From Hanstruepera marina (GTDB lineage Bacteria > Bacteroidota > Bacteroidia > Flavobacteriales > Flavobacteriaceae): 64,000 bases of DNA. The notes under the pieces are model-generated. The model searched no databases and was not told the origin of the DNA. It saw only the letters and a program-made list of their open reading frames with translations. This document shows positions 33,940 to 45,400 of the stretch, one piece after another. Position numbers and translations under genes: made by a program. The stretch lies in NCBI RefSeq assembly GCF_019880635.1, contig NZ_JAINVX010000001.1:1086501-1150500 (forward strand). The letters run 5' to 3'. How positions within the stretch are numbered: the stretch's first letter is position 1; every line of letters starts with the position of its first letter.

Positions 33940-35144
33940 TAAATATCTAAAACAATTTGATGTTTAAGTATATCATCAAAAGTTTCGCGTTCACGGATTA
34001 GATGTGCTTTTTTATCATGCCATAAAATTTCGGCTGGTCTATACCTGGAATTATAATTTGAAGCCATAGAAAAACAGTAGGCACCTGCATTTTTAAAAGC
34101 TAAAATGTCACCTTCAGTAATTTCGGCAATACGCCTATTATTTGCAAATGTATCTGTTTCACAAATATAGCCTACAACGGAGTAAAATCTTTCACGACCT
34201 TCAGGATTTGAGATATTTACAATTTCATGTTGAGAACCATAGAGCATAGGTCTAATAAGATGATTAAATCCCGAATCTATTTGAGCAAATACAGTAGATG
34301 TTGTTTGTTTTACAACATTTACTTTAGTTAAAAAATAACCGGCTTCGCTGACTAAAAATTTACCTGGCTCAAATGCAAGGGTTAATTCTTTGCCATATTC
34401 TTTACAAAACTCATTAAAGCGCTTCGTCAATTTTTTGCCAAACTCTTCAATATTAGTTTCAATGTCACCTTCTTTGTAAGGTACTTTAAAACCTGAACCG
34501 AAATCTATAAACTCTAAATCGGTAAAGTTTTTGGCTGTTTCAAATAAAATCTCACTGGCATATAAAAACACATCAATATCTAAGATATCGCTACCTGTAT
34601 GCATATGAATCCCATTAATGGTCATATTGGTATTTTCTACAATTCGTAAAATATGAGGTATTTGATGGATGGAAATGCCAAACTTGCTATCAATATGTCC
34701 TACTGATATATTGGTGTTTCCACCAGCCATAACATGAGGATTGATTCTAATGCAGACAGGCACCTTTGGGTGTCTGGTGCCAAATTGTTCTAAAATAGAT
34801 AAATTGTCAATGTTTATTTGAACTCCTAATTTTGAAGCCATTTCAATTTCTTCAAGAGATACACCATTAGGTGTATAGATAATATCTTTAGGGTCAAAAC
34901 CAGCGGTTAATCCTAATTTCACTTCTTGGATGGAAACAGTGTCCAATCCGGAACCCAAAGAATTCATTAATTTTAAAACAGATAAATTAGATAAAGCCTT
35001 AACGGCATAGTTTATCTTTACCTGTTTCACCTTATTAAAAGCCTGTTTTAATCGTTTGTATTGAGATACAATTTTTTCAGAATTATAAACATAAATAGGA
35101 CTTCCATGGTCCTCGGCAATTTGTAATAAGGTTTTTGAATTCAT
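33939..35144 (-). CDS. lysA: Diaminopimelate decarboxylase
   Basis: 401 residues, a PLP fold-type III decarboxylase. NYAVKALSN carries the Schiff-base Lys (about residue 48). GGGN-type phosphate contacts and the family block INGIHMHTGSDI follow, and the C-terminal CETDTFANNR and AGAYCFSMASNYN complete the site. It makes L-lysine from meso-diaminopimelate. It has its own promoter (35165-35172) and terminator. Confidence 0.95.
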   Translation of the reverse strand: MNSKTLLQIAEDHGSPIYVYNSEKIVSQYKRLKQAFNKVKQVKINYAVKALSNLSVLKLMNSLGSGLDTVSIQEVKLGLTAGFDPKDIIYTPNGVSLEEIEMASKLGVQINIDNLSILEQFGTRHPKVPVCIRINPHVMAGGNTNISVGHIDSKFGISIHQIPHILRIVENTNMTINGIHMHTGSDILDIDVFLYASEILFETAKNFTDLEFIDFGSGFKVPYKEGDIETNIEEFGKKLTKRFNEFCKEYGKELTLAFEPGKFLVSEAGYFLTKVNVVKQTTSTVFAQIDSGFNHLIRPMLYGSQHEIVNISNPEGRERFYSVVGYICETDTFANNRRIAEITEGDILAFKNAGAYCFSMASNYNSRYRPAEILWHDKKAHLIRERETFDDILKHQIVLDI

Positions 35145-35164
35145 TTTTTTTAATTTAAGTCCTG

Positions 35165-35172
35165 CAAAGCTA
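35165..35172 (-). promoter_or_regulatory. Promoter -7 box (TAGCTTTG) for lysA
   Basis: On the minus strand it reads TAGCTTTG, 20 bp ahead of the ATG at 35144. It forms a divergent region with the sucC promoter. Confidence 0.6.
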
Positions 35173-35287
35173 AAAAGTATTTCGGGATAGCTAATAGAAT
35201 CTATAGGTATTTATATCAAATTTCAGTCAATTAAAAAGGACAGGAATACTTCCTTTAAAATTTATTGGTTAAATGTTATAGGATGTT

Positions 35288-35295
35288 TACTTTTG
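35288..35295 (+). promoter_or_regulatory. Promoter -7 box (TACTTTTG) for sucC
   Basis: TACTTTTG matches TAnnTTTG and is 24 bp ahead of the sucC ATG. Confidence 0.6.
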
Positions 35296-35319
35296 TGGCA
35301 CTATAAATTTTACACATAA

Positions 35320-36510
35320 ATGAATTTACACGAATATCAAGGAAAGGAAATTTTAAGCAGTTTTGGCGTTCGCATTCAGCGTGGTATTGTTGCTCAAAAT
35401 GCTCAAGAAGCTGTAAAAGCTGCAAAACAATTAACAGATGAAACTGGAACAAGTTGGCACGTAATAAAAGCTCAAGTACATGCTGGTGGCCGTGGCAAAG
35501 GTGGTGGTGTTAAATTGGCAAAAAATTTAGAGGAAGTAGAGCAAATTGCTGGTCAAATAATAGGAATGAACCTTGTAACACCTCAAACTTCAGCTGAAGG
35601 TAAGCGTGTTCACCAAGTGTTGATTGCAGAAGATGTGTATTACCCTGGAGAAAGTGAAACAAGCGAATTTTACATGTCTGTTTTATTAAACCGCGGTACA
35701 GGACGTAATATGATTATGTATTCTACTGAAGGTGGTATGGACATTGAAACTGTTGCTGAAGAGACACCGCATTTAATTTTTACTGAAGAAGTTGATCCAG
35801 CAGTTGGATTGATGCCTTTTCAAGCTAGACGTGTAGCCTTTAACCTAGGTTTATCAGGTGTGGCTTTTAAAGAAATGACAAAATTCGTTACAGCATTATA
35901 TACAGCTTATGTAAAATCAGATTCATCATTATTTGAAATTAATCCGGTTTTAAAAACGAGCGACAATAAAATAATGGCTGTTGATGCTAAAGTTACCATA
36001 GATGACAATGCCTTATACAGACATAAAGATTATGCTGAATTACGTGATTTGCGTGAGGAAAATCCAGTTGAGGTTGAAGCCAAAGAAGTCGGACTTAATT
36101 ATGTGGATTTAGATGGTAATGTAGGTTGTATGGTAAACGGAGCAGGTTTGGCTATGGCAACTATGGATTTAATTAAGCAAGCAGGTGGTGAGCCAGCAAA
36201 CTTTTTGGATGTTGGTGGTACTGCAGATGCGGCTAGAGTAGAAGCTGCCTTTAACTTAATTTTAAAGGATCCGAATGTAAAAGCTATTTTGATTAATATT
36301 TTTGGCGGTATTGTACGTTGCGACCGTGTGGCTCAAGGTGTAATTGATGCTTATAAAAACATGGGTAATATTAATGTTCCTATCATTGTACGTTTACAAG
36401 GAACCAATGCTGATGTTGCCAAAGAATTAATTGATAACTCTGGATTAGATGTTATGAGTGCAACAGAATTCCAAGAGGCAGCAGATAAAGTACAGCAAGT
36501 ATTAGCTTAA
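35320..36510 (+). CDS. sucC: Succinate-CoA ligase (ADP-forming) subunit beta
   Basis: 396 residues, normal length. The ATP-grasp start MNLHEYQGKEILSSFGV and the CoA-ligase block GCMVNGAGLAMATMDLIK, then FLDVGGTADAARVEAAF and NIFGGIVRCDRVAQG are diagnostic. It catalyses succinyl-CoA + ADP + Pi to succinate + CoA + ATP in the TCA cycle with SucD, which is not adjacent here. It ends in a terminator shared with the convergent DUF1456 gene. Confidence 0.97.
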   Translation: MNLHEYQGKEILSSFGVRIQRGIVAQNAQEAVKAAKQLTDETGTSWHVIKAQVHAGGRGKGGGVKLAKNLEEVEQIAGQIIGMNLVTPQTSAEGKRVHQVLIAEDVYYPGESETSEFYMSVLLNRGTGRNMIMYSTEGGMDIETVAEETPHLIFTEEVDPAVGLMPFQARRVAFNLGLSGVAFKEMTKFVTALYTAYVKSDSSLFEINPVLKTSDNKIMAVDAKVTIDDNALYRHKDYAELRDLREENPVEVEAKEVGLNYVDLDGNVGCMVNGAGLAMATMDLIKQAGGEPANFLDVGGTADAARVEAAFNLILKDPNVKAILINIFGGIVRCDRVAQGVIDAYKNMGNINVPIIVRLQGTNADVAKELIDNSGLDVMSATEFQEAADKVQQVLA

Positions 36511-36531
36511 AAATAATTGAGTTTTAAATTT

Positions 36532-36563
36532 AAAAAGAGCAGCATTTATTTGTTGCTCTTTTT
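36532..36563. terminator. Bidirectional terminator between sucC and the DUF1456 gene
   Basis: The arms AAAAAGAGCA (36532-36541) and TGCTCTTTTT (36554-36563) pair perfectly. It overlaps the 3' end of the DUF1456 gene, whose stop lies in the loop. Confidence 0.85.
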
Positions 36564-36821
36564 TTGTTGATTACTGTTATTGTTTTTATTGGGTTTATTC
36601 TTTGGTTTAGGACCTCTTAAATGTATGACGAGCCCATTCAAAAAATTGCGTAATATTTGGTCACCACATTCTTTGTATTTAGGGTGATCTTCTTTTCTGA
36701 AAAAAGCACCAAGCTCACTTTTGGAAATTCTAAAGTCAACAAGTTCTAAAATCTTTACAATTTCATCATCTCTTAACTGCAGAGCGACTCTTAATTTTTT
36801 AAAAATATCATTATTTGTCAT
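36546..36821 (-). CDS. Single-repeat DUF1456 (YehS-like) protein
   Basis: 91 residues. NNDIFKKLRVALQLRDDEIV and the later LGAFFRKEDHPKYKECGDQI with LRNFLNGLVIHLRG match the C-terminal repeat of E. coli YehS. YehS has two such repeats in about 155 residues; here there is one, plus a basic Lys/Asn-rich tail (PKPKNKPNKNNNSNQQKK). Function of the family is unknown; the basic tail could bind nucleic acid. Cytoplasmic. Confidence 0.85.
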   Translation of the reverse strand: MTNNDIFKKLRVALQLRDDEIVKILELVDFRISKSELGAFFRKEDHPKYKECGDQILRNFLNGLVIHLRGPKPKNKPNKNNNSNQQKKSNK

Positions 36822-37047
36822 TAGTTACTTTTAAATATGATTTGTTTGGTGCTTTAATAAATTATCGATGAAATGCAAAAACGTATTAAAAAGCTGTTTT
36901 TCAGTCAATTGAAAAGAGCTCTTAGAGTAAATGAATGAAATTACCGATAAAAAGCATTAAATTTTTCGACAAGTTACAATTTATAGCGGATTATTTAAAG
37001 GTCTATCTCCGTATCTTTATAACAGTAATAATTAATCTATTCCTCAC

Positions 37048-37449
37048 ATGATAAACAGGGTTGAAAAATTAAGCCTCCTATCTGAAATGATTTCGTTTGC
37101 AAAAACGGAAAGCAATTTAAAGCCTATTGAATATAATTTTCTTTTAGCGATAGCGAAACAGCTTGATATTTCACGAGAAGATTTTGATTATTTAATAGAC
37201 CATCCCATAAATTATATTCATTTAGAATCGCATAGTGAACGTATTGTACAGTTCCATAGGTTGGTTTTATTAATGAACATAGATAATGAACACACACCTA
37301 AAGAAGTAGCAAAACTTCATAATTACGGATTGCGAATGGGATTGAGTCAGGAATCCATTAGAAAGGTTTTGTATTTAATGGAGAGTTTTCCAAACAAGAT
37401 AGTTCCGCCAGATGTGTTAATAGACATCTTTAAGGTACAATATAATTAA
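37048..37449 (+). CDS. Helical protein, possibly TerB-like
   Basis: 133 residues, no signal peptide, all helical. [22 protein letters not shown] followed by [11 protein letters not shown] resembles the TerB-like fold with a short acid loop, and the same pattern is seen in flavobacterial genes next to uvrB. It overlaps the convergent uvrB 3' end by 4 nt. A role in DNA repair is not supported by the sequence. Confidence 0.65.
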   Translation: MINRVEKLSLLSEMISFAKTESNLKPIEYNFLLAIAKQLDISREDFDYLIDHPINYIHLESHSERIVQFHRLVLLMNIDNEHTPKEVAKLHNYGLRMGLSQESIRKVLYLMESFPNKIVPPDVLIDIFKVQYN

Positions 37450-39449
37450 ACCTTAAGTTTCTCTAGCTTTTGCTGATAAGCTTTAATCTCATCTCTAAAT
37501 TTTGCAGCTTCTAAAAAGTCAAGAGCTTTTGCGGCAACTTCCATGAGTTTGCGCTTTTCTCGAATTTTCTGTTCTAGTTGACTTTTAGTTAGGTATTCGC
37601 TTTCTGGTTCAGCAGCTTTTTGAGCTTCTAATTCGAAGCTGTAGGTACTAACCGAATTCTTGGCTAATGCATTATCTAAACTTTTATTAAGGGCTTTAGG
37701 CTTTATATTGTTTTCTGTGTTATAGGCTATTTGTTTCTGTCTTCTGTACTCGGTTTCATCAATTGTTTTTTGCATGCTATTGGTAACCTTATCAGCGTAC
37801 ATAATGGCTTTACCATTTAAGTTTCTCGCTGCACGTCCAACAGTTTGGGTAAGCGATCGTGCAGAACGTAAAAATCCTTCTTTATCAGCATCTAAAATAG
37901 CAACTAATGATACTTCAGGTAAATCTAAACCTTCACGGAGTAAGTTTACACCGACTAGGACATCAAATAAACCTTTACGTAAGTCTTGCATAATTTCTAC
38001 GCGTTCAAGAGTATCAACATCACTATGGATGTACCTCACTCGAATTTGAATGCGTGTTAAATACTTTGTCAATTCTTCAGCCATGCGTTTGGTAAGCGTA
38101 GTTACCAGAGTGCGCTCGTCTTTTTCAACACGCAGCTGAATTTCTTCAATTAAATCATCTATCTGGTTTAAACTCGGTCTGACTTCTATTTCGGGATCCA
38201 ATAATCCAGTTGGACGAATGACTTGCTCAACATATACACCATCGGTCTTTTGCAGTTCATAATCAGCTGGAGTAGCACTCACATAAATAACCTGATTTTG
38301 TAAGGCCTCAAATTCTTCAAATTTTAAAGGCCTGTTATCCATGGCAGCAGGAAGCCTGAATCCATATTCAACAAGGTTTTCCTTACGGCTTCTATCACCT
38401 CCATACATAGCGTGAACCTGTGAAATGGTAACGTGACTTTCATCTACTACCATTAAATAATCATCAGGAAAATAATCCAATAAACAGAATGGTCGCGTTC
38501 CTGGCTGTCTTCCATCTAGGTAACGTGAGTAGTTTTCAATACCAGAACAATACCCTAATTCGCGAATCATTTCTAAATCAAACTCTGTACGTTCCTTAAG
38601 CCGCTTGGCTTCCAAATGTTTGCCAATATCTTTAAAATAATCGTATTGTTTTACCAAATCATCCTGAATGTCTTTAATAGCGTTTTGAAGTACTTCAGGG
38701 GAAGTTACAAACATATTGGCCGGATAGATATTAAGTCTATCATACTTTTCTAAAACTTCATTCGTCTGAACATTGAAAGCCTCAATGTCTTCAATTTCAT
38801 CACCAAAAAAATGAATACGAAACGCGTGATCATCATAACTTGGAAAAACATCAACCGTATCGCCTTTTATTCTGAAGTTACCATGATTAAATTCAGCTTC
38901 GGTTCTTGAATATAGACTTTGTACCAATTGATGTAATAGCTTTGTTCGAGAAATAACCTGATCGCGTTCTAATGATATTACGTTCTTTTGAAATTCAACT
39001 GGGTTACCAATACCATATAAACATGACACAGAAGCTACGACCAACACGTCTCGACGACCCGAAAGTAATGATGACGTTGTGCTTAAACGCATTTTTTCAA
39101 TTTCTTCGTTTATAGAAAGGTCTTTTTCAATGTAAACTCCAGAAACTGGAATGTAAGCCTCAGGCTGGTAATAGTCGTAATAGGATACAAAATATTCGAC
39201 AGCATTATCCGGAAAAAACTGTTTGAATTCTGAATACAATTGTGCGGCCAATGTTTTATTATGTGCCAAAACTAAAGTTGGCTTTTGAACATTTTGAATA
39301 ACATTGGCCACTGTAAATGTTTTACCAGAACCCGTAACACCTAATAGGGTTTGATATTTTTCGTTGGAAGAAATACCATCAACCAACTGTGAAATAGCTT
39401 GTGGCTGGTCTCCAGTGGGTTTGAAATCAGATTGAATTTTGAATCGCAT
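37446..39449 (-). CDS. uvrB: UvrABC system protein B
   Basis: 667 residues, the normal length. Walker [17 protein letters not shown] (about residue 38), the beta-hairpin motif [12 protein letters not shown] that probes damaged DNA, helicase motifs ([23 protein letters not shown]) and the UVR domain ([14 protein letters not shown]) at the C-terminus are all present. It verifies lesions in nucleotide excision repair with UvrA and recruits UvrC. The 3' end overlaps the TerB-like gene by 4 nt. The upstream T9SS gene lies 18 bp away in the same direction. Confidence 0.97.
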   Translation of the reverse strand: MRFKIQSDFKPTGDQPQAISQLVDGISSNEKYQTLLGVTGSGKTFTVANVIQNVQKPTLVLAHNKTLAAQLYSEFKQFFPDNAVEYFVSYYDYYQPEAYIPVSGVYIEKDLSINEEIEKMRLSTTSSLLSGRRDVLVVASVSCLYGIGNPVEFQKNVISLERDQVISRTKLLHQLVQSLYSRTEAEFNHGNFRIKGDTVDVFPSYDDHAFRIHFFGDEIEDIEAFNVQTNEVLEKYDRLNIYPANMFVTSPEVLQNAIKDIQDDLVKQYDYFKDIGKHLEAKRLKERTEFDLEMIRELGYCSGIENYSRYLDGRQPGTRPFCLLDYFPDDYLMVVDESHVTISQVHAMYGGDRSRKENLVEYGFRLPAAMDNRPLKFEEFEALQNQVIYVSATPADYELQKTDGVYVEQVIRPTGLLDPEIEVRPSLNQIDDLIEEIQLRVEKDERTLVTTLTKRMAEELTKYLTRIQIRVRYIHSDVDTLERVEIMQDLRKGLFDVLVGVNLLREGLDLPEVSLVAILDADKEGFLRSARSLTQTVGRAARNLNGKAIMYADKVTNSMQKTIDETEYRRQKQIAYNTENNIKPKALNKSLDNALAKNSVSTYSFELEAQKAAEPESEYLTKSQLEQKIREKRKLMEVAAKALDFLEAAKFRDEIKAYQQKLEKLKV

Positions 39450-39467
39450 ATTACAAATCTAGTAGAA

Positions 39468-41807
39468 TTAACGTACGAGTGCAAAATGCCCTCGAAATTC
39501 TTTACCATTAGGTAGAATGGCCAAATACCAATAATCTGCACTGGTCAGGTTCTGCCCATTTAGTTGGCCGTCCCAACCGTAATCATTGCCATCAATTTCC
39601 TTTAATAACTTTCCGTAGCGGTCAAAAATAAGCACACGCATTCCTGCATTTTTTTGGCTGACACCTAGTGGTTGCCAAGTATCGTTATCTCCATCTCCGT
39701 TTGGTGTAAAGAATTTAGGGAATCCTAAAATAGCAGTTTCTTCGGTAACAATACCGCAACCATTTTTATCTCTAACGTAAACGGTGTAAAAACCAGGAGG
39801 TAGAAAAGTAAAGCTATTGTTTTCTTGATACCTAACACCATCTAATGCGTACTCATAGTCACCTTCACCCTCTACTGTTATTGTTATTGAATTGTTATAA
39901 GAAGCTTCTTCAACAGCTATGTTTGTAATTATAGCTAGATTGGAAGCCTCAACCACGATAGATCGAGAGGTACTGCAACCTGACGGATGCATTACTGTTA
40001 CGGAATAGTTTCCCACCTCATTAATTGCAATTCGGGAGTTATTGATGTTTAGGCTAGTGCCATTTCTAAACCATTCATACGTAAAACTATTAGGGTTACC
40101 ATTTGTTACACCAGCATTTAAGTTTATGGTACTCGGGGAACTATTTAGACAGTAGAACAGGCTTTCATCGGGTTCTAATTCAGGTATAGGATTCACAACT
40201 AAATCAATGGTACTATAGGCGTAGCAGTTTCCATTATTGGTTATTTGAACCCATAAGGTTTGCTGATTTGGATTTGAGTTTTCAAACGATCCTGAAATTG
40301 GGTTTGCCTGATTAATTAAATCAGTTTCAGATTCATATAATGTAATACTTGATCCTGTTGGAACATTATTTTGAGATTGGATAAAACTACTTATTTCAGA
40401 AACATAGAATGTTATGTAACCATCGTTGTTATCGTCACAGGTTTCAAAATCGGGTAACGTAACCGAATTGTTTGAAATGTCTAATAGGACTTCTGCTATA
40501 GAGAAACAACCATTCCGGTTTTCAACTCTAGCAAAAACAGTTTGCAAAATGCTTGTATTAGAATAAGAATTAGAATTTGGAATTGGGTTATTGTTTTGAT
40601 TGGCATCAGTCAACAACTCAAAAAAGTTGACAACATTTAACGTGTTGTCTCCTAATGTTATGTCATTTACAGTGTCGAATAAATTATAGGTGGTGTAACC
40701 GTCCAAGTCTATATCGCAATTGATAAGTGTTGTATTTGAAACTGTTGGATCAGGTGAATACTCTATAACGACTTCACCATAAAACGTGCAATTTATGCCA
40801 TTGTATAGCTCTAAACTGTAAGTGCCTGGTGCACTCACTTGTAATGTCGGGTTTGTTTCACCTATTAGTTCAACTCCATCTTTAAACCATGTATAGGTTG
40901 CATTGGCAGAGCCAGGAACACTGCTGGTTAACGTATAAATATCGTTTTCGCAAAGCGCATTGTCGTTGGCAATTAATCTATTAGGTCCTAAATCTGTGGA
41001 TAATTGAAAACTACCAGCCTCTAAAAATACAGCAGAATCATAACGGTAGTTAATATGGTCTGCAATCACCAATTTTACATGATACGTAACATTGGGTAAA
41101 ACATTTGCAACGGCTCGTAATACTTTTGTTTGTCCATTAAAATTAATGGGAGCATTGGTATCATTCCAACTGCCAAAATAACTTTCGTTAATAGGGTCGC
41201 ATCCACTATTTCCAGGTATCCCAGAATGCACTGTAGTGACTTTAATAGGTGTTGTTGTGTCTGGAACTAACGCAATATTTTCATACTCTTGCTGATTGGT
41301 TGGCCGAATGAGAAATCCAAATAAATCAGAATATTGGCAGGTATTGCTATTACCTTCTTGATATTCCTCTGAAGCAAATACATACCTAAAACTTATTTGT
41401 GAAGCATAGTTAGACAGAAAATCGAATTCTATAATGGTTGCATTTAGTGTTTCCGATTCTTGAAGAACACGCTCTAAATCTTCGTCGCCAATCCAACCTG
41501 GTGCATCATCATCACTTAACGAGTCGTTTGGACCTTCAACATTTTGTGAGCGACCCGTACTTAAAACCAAACCATTTGCAAAAGGGAAATTAGAACCCGA
41601 AGCATCAAAATATCCATAACTTTCATCATTACCATTAAAGTCTCCGCCAACTACATTTGTGACTACAACATCTGTAATACAATCACTTCCTATTAAAATA
41701 TCTTCAATAAGCTGTTGTGGTGTATAGCTTTGGGCATCTACTTGGACATTTTGAGACCAAGCAAAAACTGTAGTAAAACAAGTTAGTAGTAATAGAGCTT
41801 TCTTCAT
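39468..41807 (-). CDS. T9SS type B surface protein, choice-of-anchor L domain
   Basis: 779 residues. The signal peptide ends FAWSQ. Residues of about 25-270 are a choice-of-anchor L domain (QLIEDILIGSDCITDV, then FANGLVLSTGR and FRYVFASEEYQEG). An Ig/PKD-like segment follows, then two copies of the approximately 95-residue Cys module (about 359-552), then a CTD linker (EYALDGVRYQENNSFTF). The C-terminus is the gliding-motility-associated type B sorting domain: PKFFTPNGDGDNDTWQP and FDRYGKLLKEIDGNDYGWDG. It is exported through T9SS to the surface. It shares layout with the 1,621-residue protein. A promoter box lies just upstream. Confidence 0.92.
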   Translation of the reverse strand: MKKALLLLTCFTTVFAWSQNVQVDAQSYTPQQLIEDILIGSDCITDVVVTNVVGGDFNGNDESYGYFDASGSNFPFANGLVLSTGRSQNVEGPNDSLSDDDAPGWIGDEDLERVLQESETLNATIIEFDFLSNYASQISFRYVFASEEYQEGNSNTCQYSDLFGFLIRPTNQQEYENIALVPDTTTPIKVTTVHSGIPGNSGCDPINESYFGSWNDTNAPINFNGQTKVLRAVANVLPNVTYHVKLVIADHINYRYDSAVFLEAGSFQLSTDLGPNRLIANDNALCENDIYTLTSSVPGSANATYTWFKDGVELIGETNPTLQVSAPGTYSLELYNGINCTFYGEVVIEYSPDPTVSNTTLINCDIDLDGYTTYNLFDTVNDITLGDNTLNVVNFFELLTDANQNNNPIPNSNSYSNTSILQTVFARVENRNGCFSIAEVLLDISNNSVTLPDFETCDDNNDGYITFYVSEISSFIQSQNNVPTGSSITLYESETDLINQANPISGSFENSNPNQQTLWVQITNNGNCYAYSTIDLVVNPIPELEPDESLFYCLNSSPSTINLNAGVTNGNPNSFTYEWFRNGTSLNINNSRIAINEVGNYSVTVMHPSGCSTSRSIVVEASNLAIITNIAVEEASYNNSITITVEGEGDYEYALDGVRYQENNSFTFLPPGFYTVYVRDKNGCGIVTEETAILGFPKFFTPNGDGDNDTWQPLGVSQKNAGMRVLIFDRYGKLLKEIDGNDYGWDGQLNGQNLTSADYWYLAILPNGKEFRGHFALVR

Positions 41808-41824
41808 GCAATACTATTGGAGTG

Positions 41825-41832
41825 CAAAGATA
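41825..41832 (-). promoter_or_regulatory. Promoter -7 box (TATCTTTG) for the 779-residue T9SS gene
   Basis: On the minus strand it reads TATCTTTG, 17 bp ahead of the ATG at 41807, so this gene has its own promoter. Confidence 0.6.
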
Positions 41833-41906
41833 AGGATAATACTATTTTATAAAATTTAAAATGTGGTTAATGTCTATGAGATTCTAAAATTGAACTTTTA
41901 ATTGAT

Positions 41907-42401
41907 TCAATCTTCTAAAAGATTTTTACCACTATAACTCATATAACTAACATCTTTAACAGTTCCTGCATACGAAGTTGACCAGATTATTAATTTGTTA
42001 TGTAATTCAGGATTTTCAATTAACATTTTTTCTGGTAGATTGGTTACAATATATATGCGTTTGTAAAGGCTTAATTCAATGTGTATTTCATAATTCGTTT
42101 TTCCTTTGTAATAATCTAAAGGATCGATATAACTAATTGAATCTTTGTTAACTAGTTTACCTAAATTGTATAAACTTATATAATCAAGAGTCTTATAATC
42201 TATTCTGAAAGAATAATTATCACTTTGAAATCTCTTATCATCACTTTTTGTGTCGAAATACGCTTTATAGCCTAATACATCGTGCCTGAAATTCTTATTA
42301 TTAATGAAAATGTAAATTTCATCAAATGCCGTTTTATAATTTTGTGCGTTTGAATCAACATTAATAATTAATAATAGTAGAAATATTATTGTACTTCTCA
42401 T
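41907..42401 (-). CDS. Exported protein of unknown function
   Basis: 164 residues with signal peptide (MRSTIIFLLLLIINVDSNAQ). No family recognised. The mature part is charged and rich in Tyr/Ile/Lys and has no T9SS sorting domain, no Cys module and no membrane helix. It stands alone between two T9SS type B genes, with about 80-100 bp on each side and no clear promoter box. Codon and residue use is AT-biased (many Lys, Ile, Asn, Tyr), unlike its neighbours' Thr/Asn/Asp-rich composition. Confidence 0.7.
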   Translation of the reverse strand: MRSTIIFLLLLIINVDSNAQNYKTAFDEIYIFINNKNFRHDVLGYKAYFDTKSDDKRFQSDNYSFRIDYKTLDYISLYNLGKLVNKDSISYIDPLDYYKGKTNYEIHIELSLYKRIYIVTNLPEKMLIENPELHNKLIIWSTSYAGTVKDVSYMSYSGKNLLED

Positions 42402-42483
42402 TTGTTTTACAAGTTGAACTTCTAAAATAGCAATTTAATTTTAAATATAAATTAGTGAGTAGAATTTAATCTTTCAACAGTAT

Positions 42484-45400
42484 TTAACGCTTTAACGTAA
42501 AATGTCGCCTGACTTCAAATTGTTTGTCTCCTTTTTTAACATTGGCGACAAACCAATAGTCGTTGGTTGGCATGGGTCTTCCGTTATATGAGCCATCCCA
42601 ACCTTGCGATGTATGCCTTAAGGTTTTGATAAGCTTACCATAACGGTCGTAAATATATACTATGGTTCCTACTAATTGATCTACTCCTGTAATGTGCCAG
42701 GTATCGTTTTGCCCATCGTTATTAGGTGTAAAAAATAAAGGCGCATCAATTATTACAATGTCTTTTATTGCCGATGCGCATCCGTTTAAATCGTAAACTT
42801 CAATAGTATGAGGACCTAAAGTCACATTATAAAACGTGTTTGATTCTTGAGGTGGTCCACCATCTAGAATATAAACATAGTTGCCAATACCACTAATGGT
42901 AACGGTTATATTATTAGGATCTGAAAAATCTATGGTTTCTGTGAATTCTATGGTAGCCTGTTCTGATTCAATGACGTTAAAAGTTGCTGTTGTGGTACAA
43001 CCATAAGCTGAAGTAACCGTAACCGAATAAGTACCTATTTGCGTGATTTCAATTTCAGGTGTTGTCTGGTTATTTGACCATAAATAGGAATCTGTGTCAA
43101 ATCCTGTTTCAGCAGAAACCACTAATGGTAAATTGTCTAGACAAACGGTTTGATCGGGTATGACTACCTCTGGTTTACGCTGAATCAAAGTTATGAAACT
43201 TGTTGTTGTAAAACAGCCTGTTGCATTGTTTTCTAAGCGCGCATAAATGGTTTGCTCATGAAACGCTTCGTAGTTTAAATCTATAATTGGATTGACACTA
43301 TCTGTTGCTTCTTCAAGTAATTCAAAATAAGAAACGGTATAATTATTAGTGTTTAATCCGCCTAAGACAAAAGGTGTTTGTTGCGATAGATTGAAAATTA
43401 ACAAGGCGTCATAATCATCATCACAGGCTTCCATGTTAGGCGCATTTCCAGCTGAAGGTAATGGATTAACTATTAAATTGAATGATGCAGTAGTAAAGCA
43501 ACCCGTTAGCGTGTTTTCGGCTCTAACAAAAATAGTATCACTATTTGATGTATAATTGTAGGTGCTATTTAATGGGTTTTGAGCGTTATCGGCATCAGAC
43601 TGTGAGCTGTAGAAGTTTATGTCTACATTTGTTTGGTTTCCAATTAATGCTTCAATAGTATTATCTAGTTCAAAACTATCAGAATCATTATCACAAGCTT
43701 CAAAATTTCCTATGGCATTAATGGTAGGAGGTAAGTTAACTATTAATTCTAAAGGTAAAGCAACATAACAGTTGGAAACTGTATTGGTAACACGAATATA
43801 AACGGTTTGTGGATTTGATGTGTTGTTATAATTGTTTGGATTCTGAATTGGGTTTGAATTGGCTTCTAAATCGTCTAAAGATTCATGGTAGCTAACTACA
43901 ATATCGTTTTGACGCACATCTAGTACCTCAATTTCTGATACTGTTAAATCAAAACCAACCGAACCATCATAATCAGTATCGCATTGCTCCATAGCCGATG
44001 CTTGGTTAACAAGCGGCACTTGAATGACGTTGAGTCCAAATTCTGCTATACCATGACAGTAGGTGCCATTTTCAACACGTGCATAAATTTGTTGTGGATT
44101 GGTTTGATTGGTAAAGTTTAATGGTATTTCGTTTTCTCCATTTTCGGCATCGTCTAGTGAGATGTAAAACGTAATGTTTAAGTTATCCGGACTACCTTGA
44201 GCCATGTCTTGTTCAATTCGCGATAAATCAAATTCTTCTTGACCGTCGTTACTAATATCATCACATAGAAACATATCTAATGGTGCATTGAAAACAGGAA
44301 TAGAGCCAACTTCAATAACAAATGAGTCTATTCCATAACAGTCTATATCACTTATATTTTCTACTCTGCAAAAAATAGTTTGCGGATTTGAAGTGTTTTG
44401 ATAGTTACTGTTTTTATCAATGCTATTTGTGCGATTGGCAGCATCGGTTTGTGTTTCAAAGTATAATACGCGTTTTCCACCCTGGCCATTTAAAATTTCG
44501 TTATCCTTATCAGAAAATAAGAAATCGGCAACTTGATTGCCATCGGTTTCGCAATTTCTAAAATTGGTAATAGTTGAAAATTCAGGTAAGGTATTGACGA
44601 TAATTTCAAATGATTCAATAGAAAAGCAACCTGTGGAGTCATTTTCTATTCTCGTATAAATGGTTTGTGTATTTGCTGAATATGTAGTTGTATTGATTAT
44701 AGCATTTAAGCTATTTTCGGCATCGGTAATTGATGTGTGAAACGATATGTTTAATCCAGAAGTATTGGTAACCATTTCTGATATTTTATTTTCTAGATTT
44801 ACCATAGTAAAAGCATCTTGATCATCATCACAAACTATAATATCTGTAGCTCGAGTAGTTGTTGGTGCTGGTAATACTTCGATTTCCAATGCTTCCACAT
44901 CATAACAGTTAGTAGCTGTATTTGTAACCCGAACATAAAGCGTTAAAGGATTTGTTGTATTGGTGTGAAATGGAGGCAATGGATTCACATCATCCAAAGC
45001 ATCATTTTCATTGAGATAATAACTGACATTGGCATTAGGTATTCCAGTGCTTACAGAGCTATCAAAAACACTTAATTCAATTGAAGTAAAGGTGTCATCA
45101 TCTGTATCACAATAAGTAATAGGGCTTAATGGTTGAATTATAGTAGCCTCATTAATAATCAAACTTATTTCTGAATCATAAATACAATCAGGATTTTGTA
45201 TTGAAATAAATAGTTGATGTGGCGAATTGGTTACCTCATATGGTATGGTTTGGTCAATGACATTTGTGTTGTTGTCACGATCATCTTCAGTTTCATAAAA
45301 ATATACAGTTACATCATTCAATCCGTTGATAATGGTGTTGGCAATATTTTCTAAATTGAATTCAACAATACCGTCATTAGACTCGTCATCGCATCTTGAA

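Noticed and set aside
37048-37449. A uvrB-related repair gene because of its place next to uvrB
   Set aside because: It is convergent to uvrB, shares no sequence with it, and fits a TerB-like helical fold instead.
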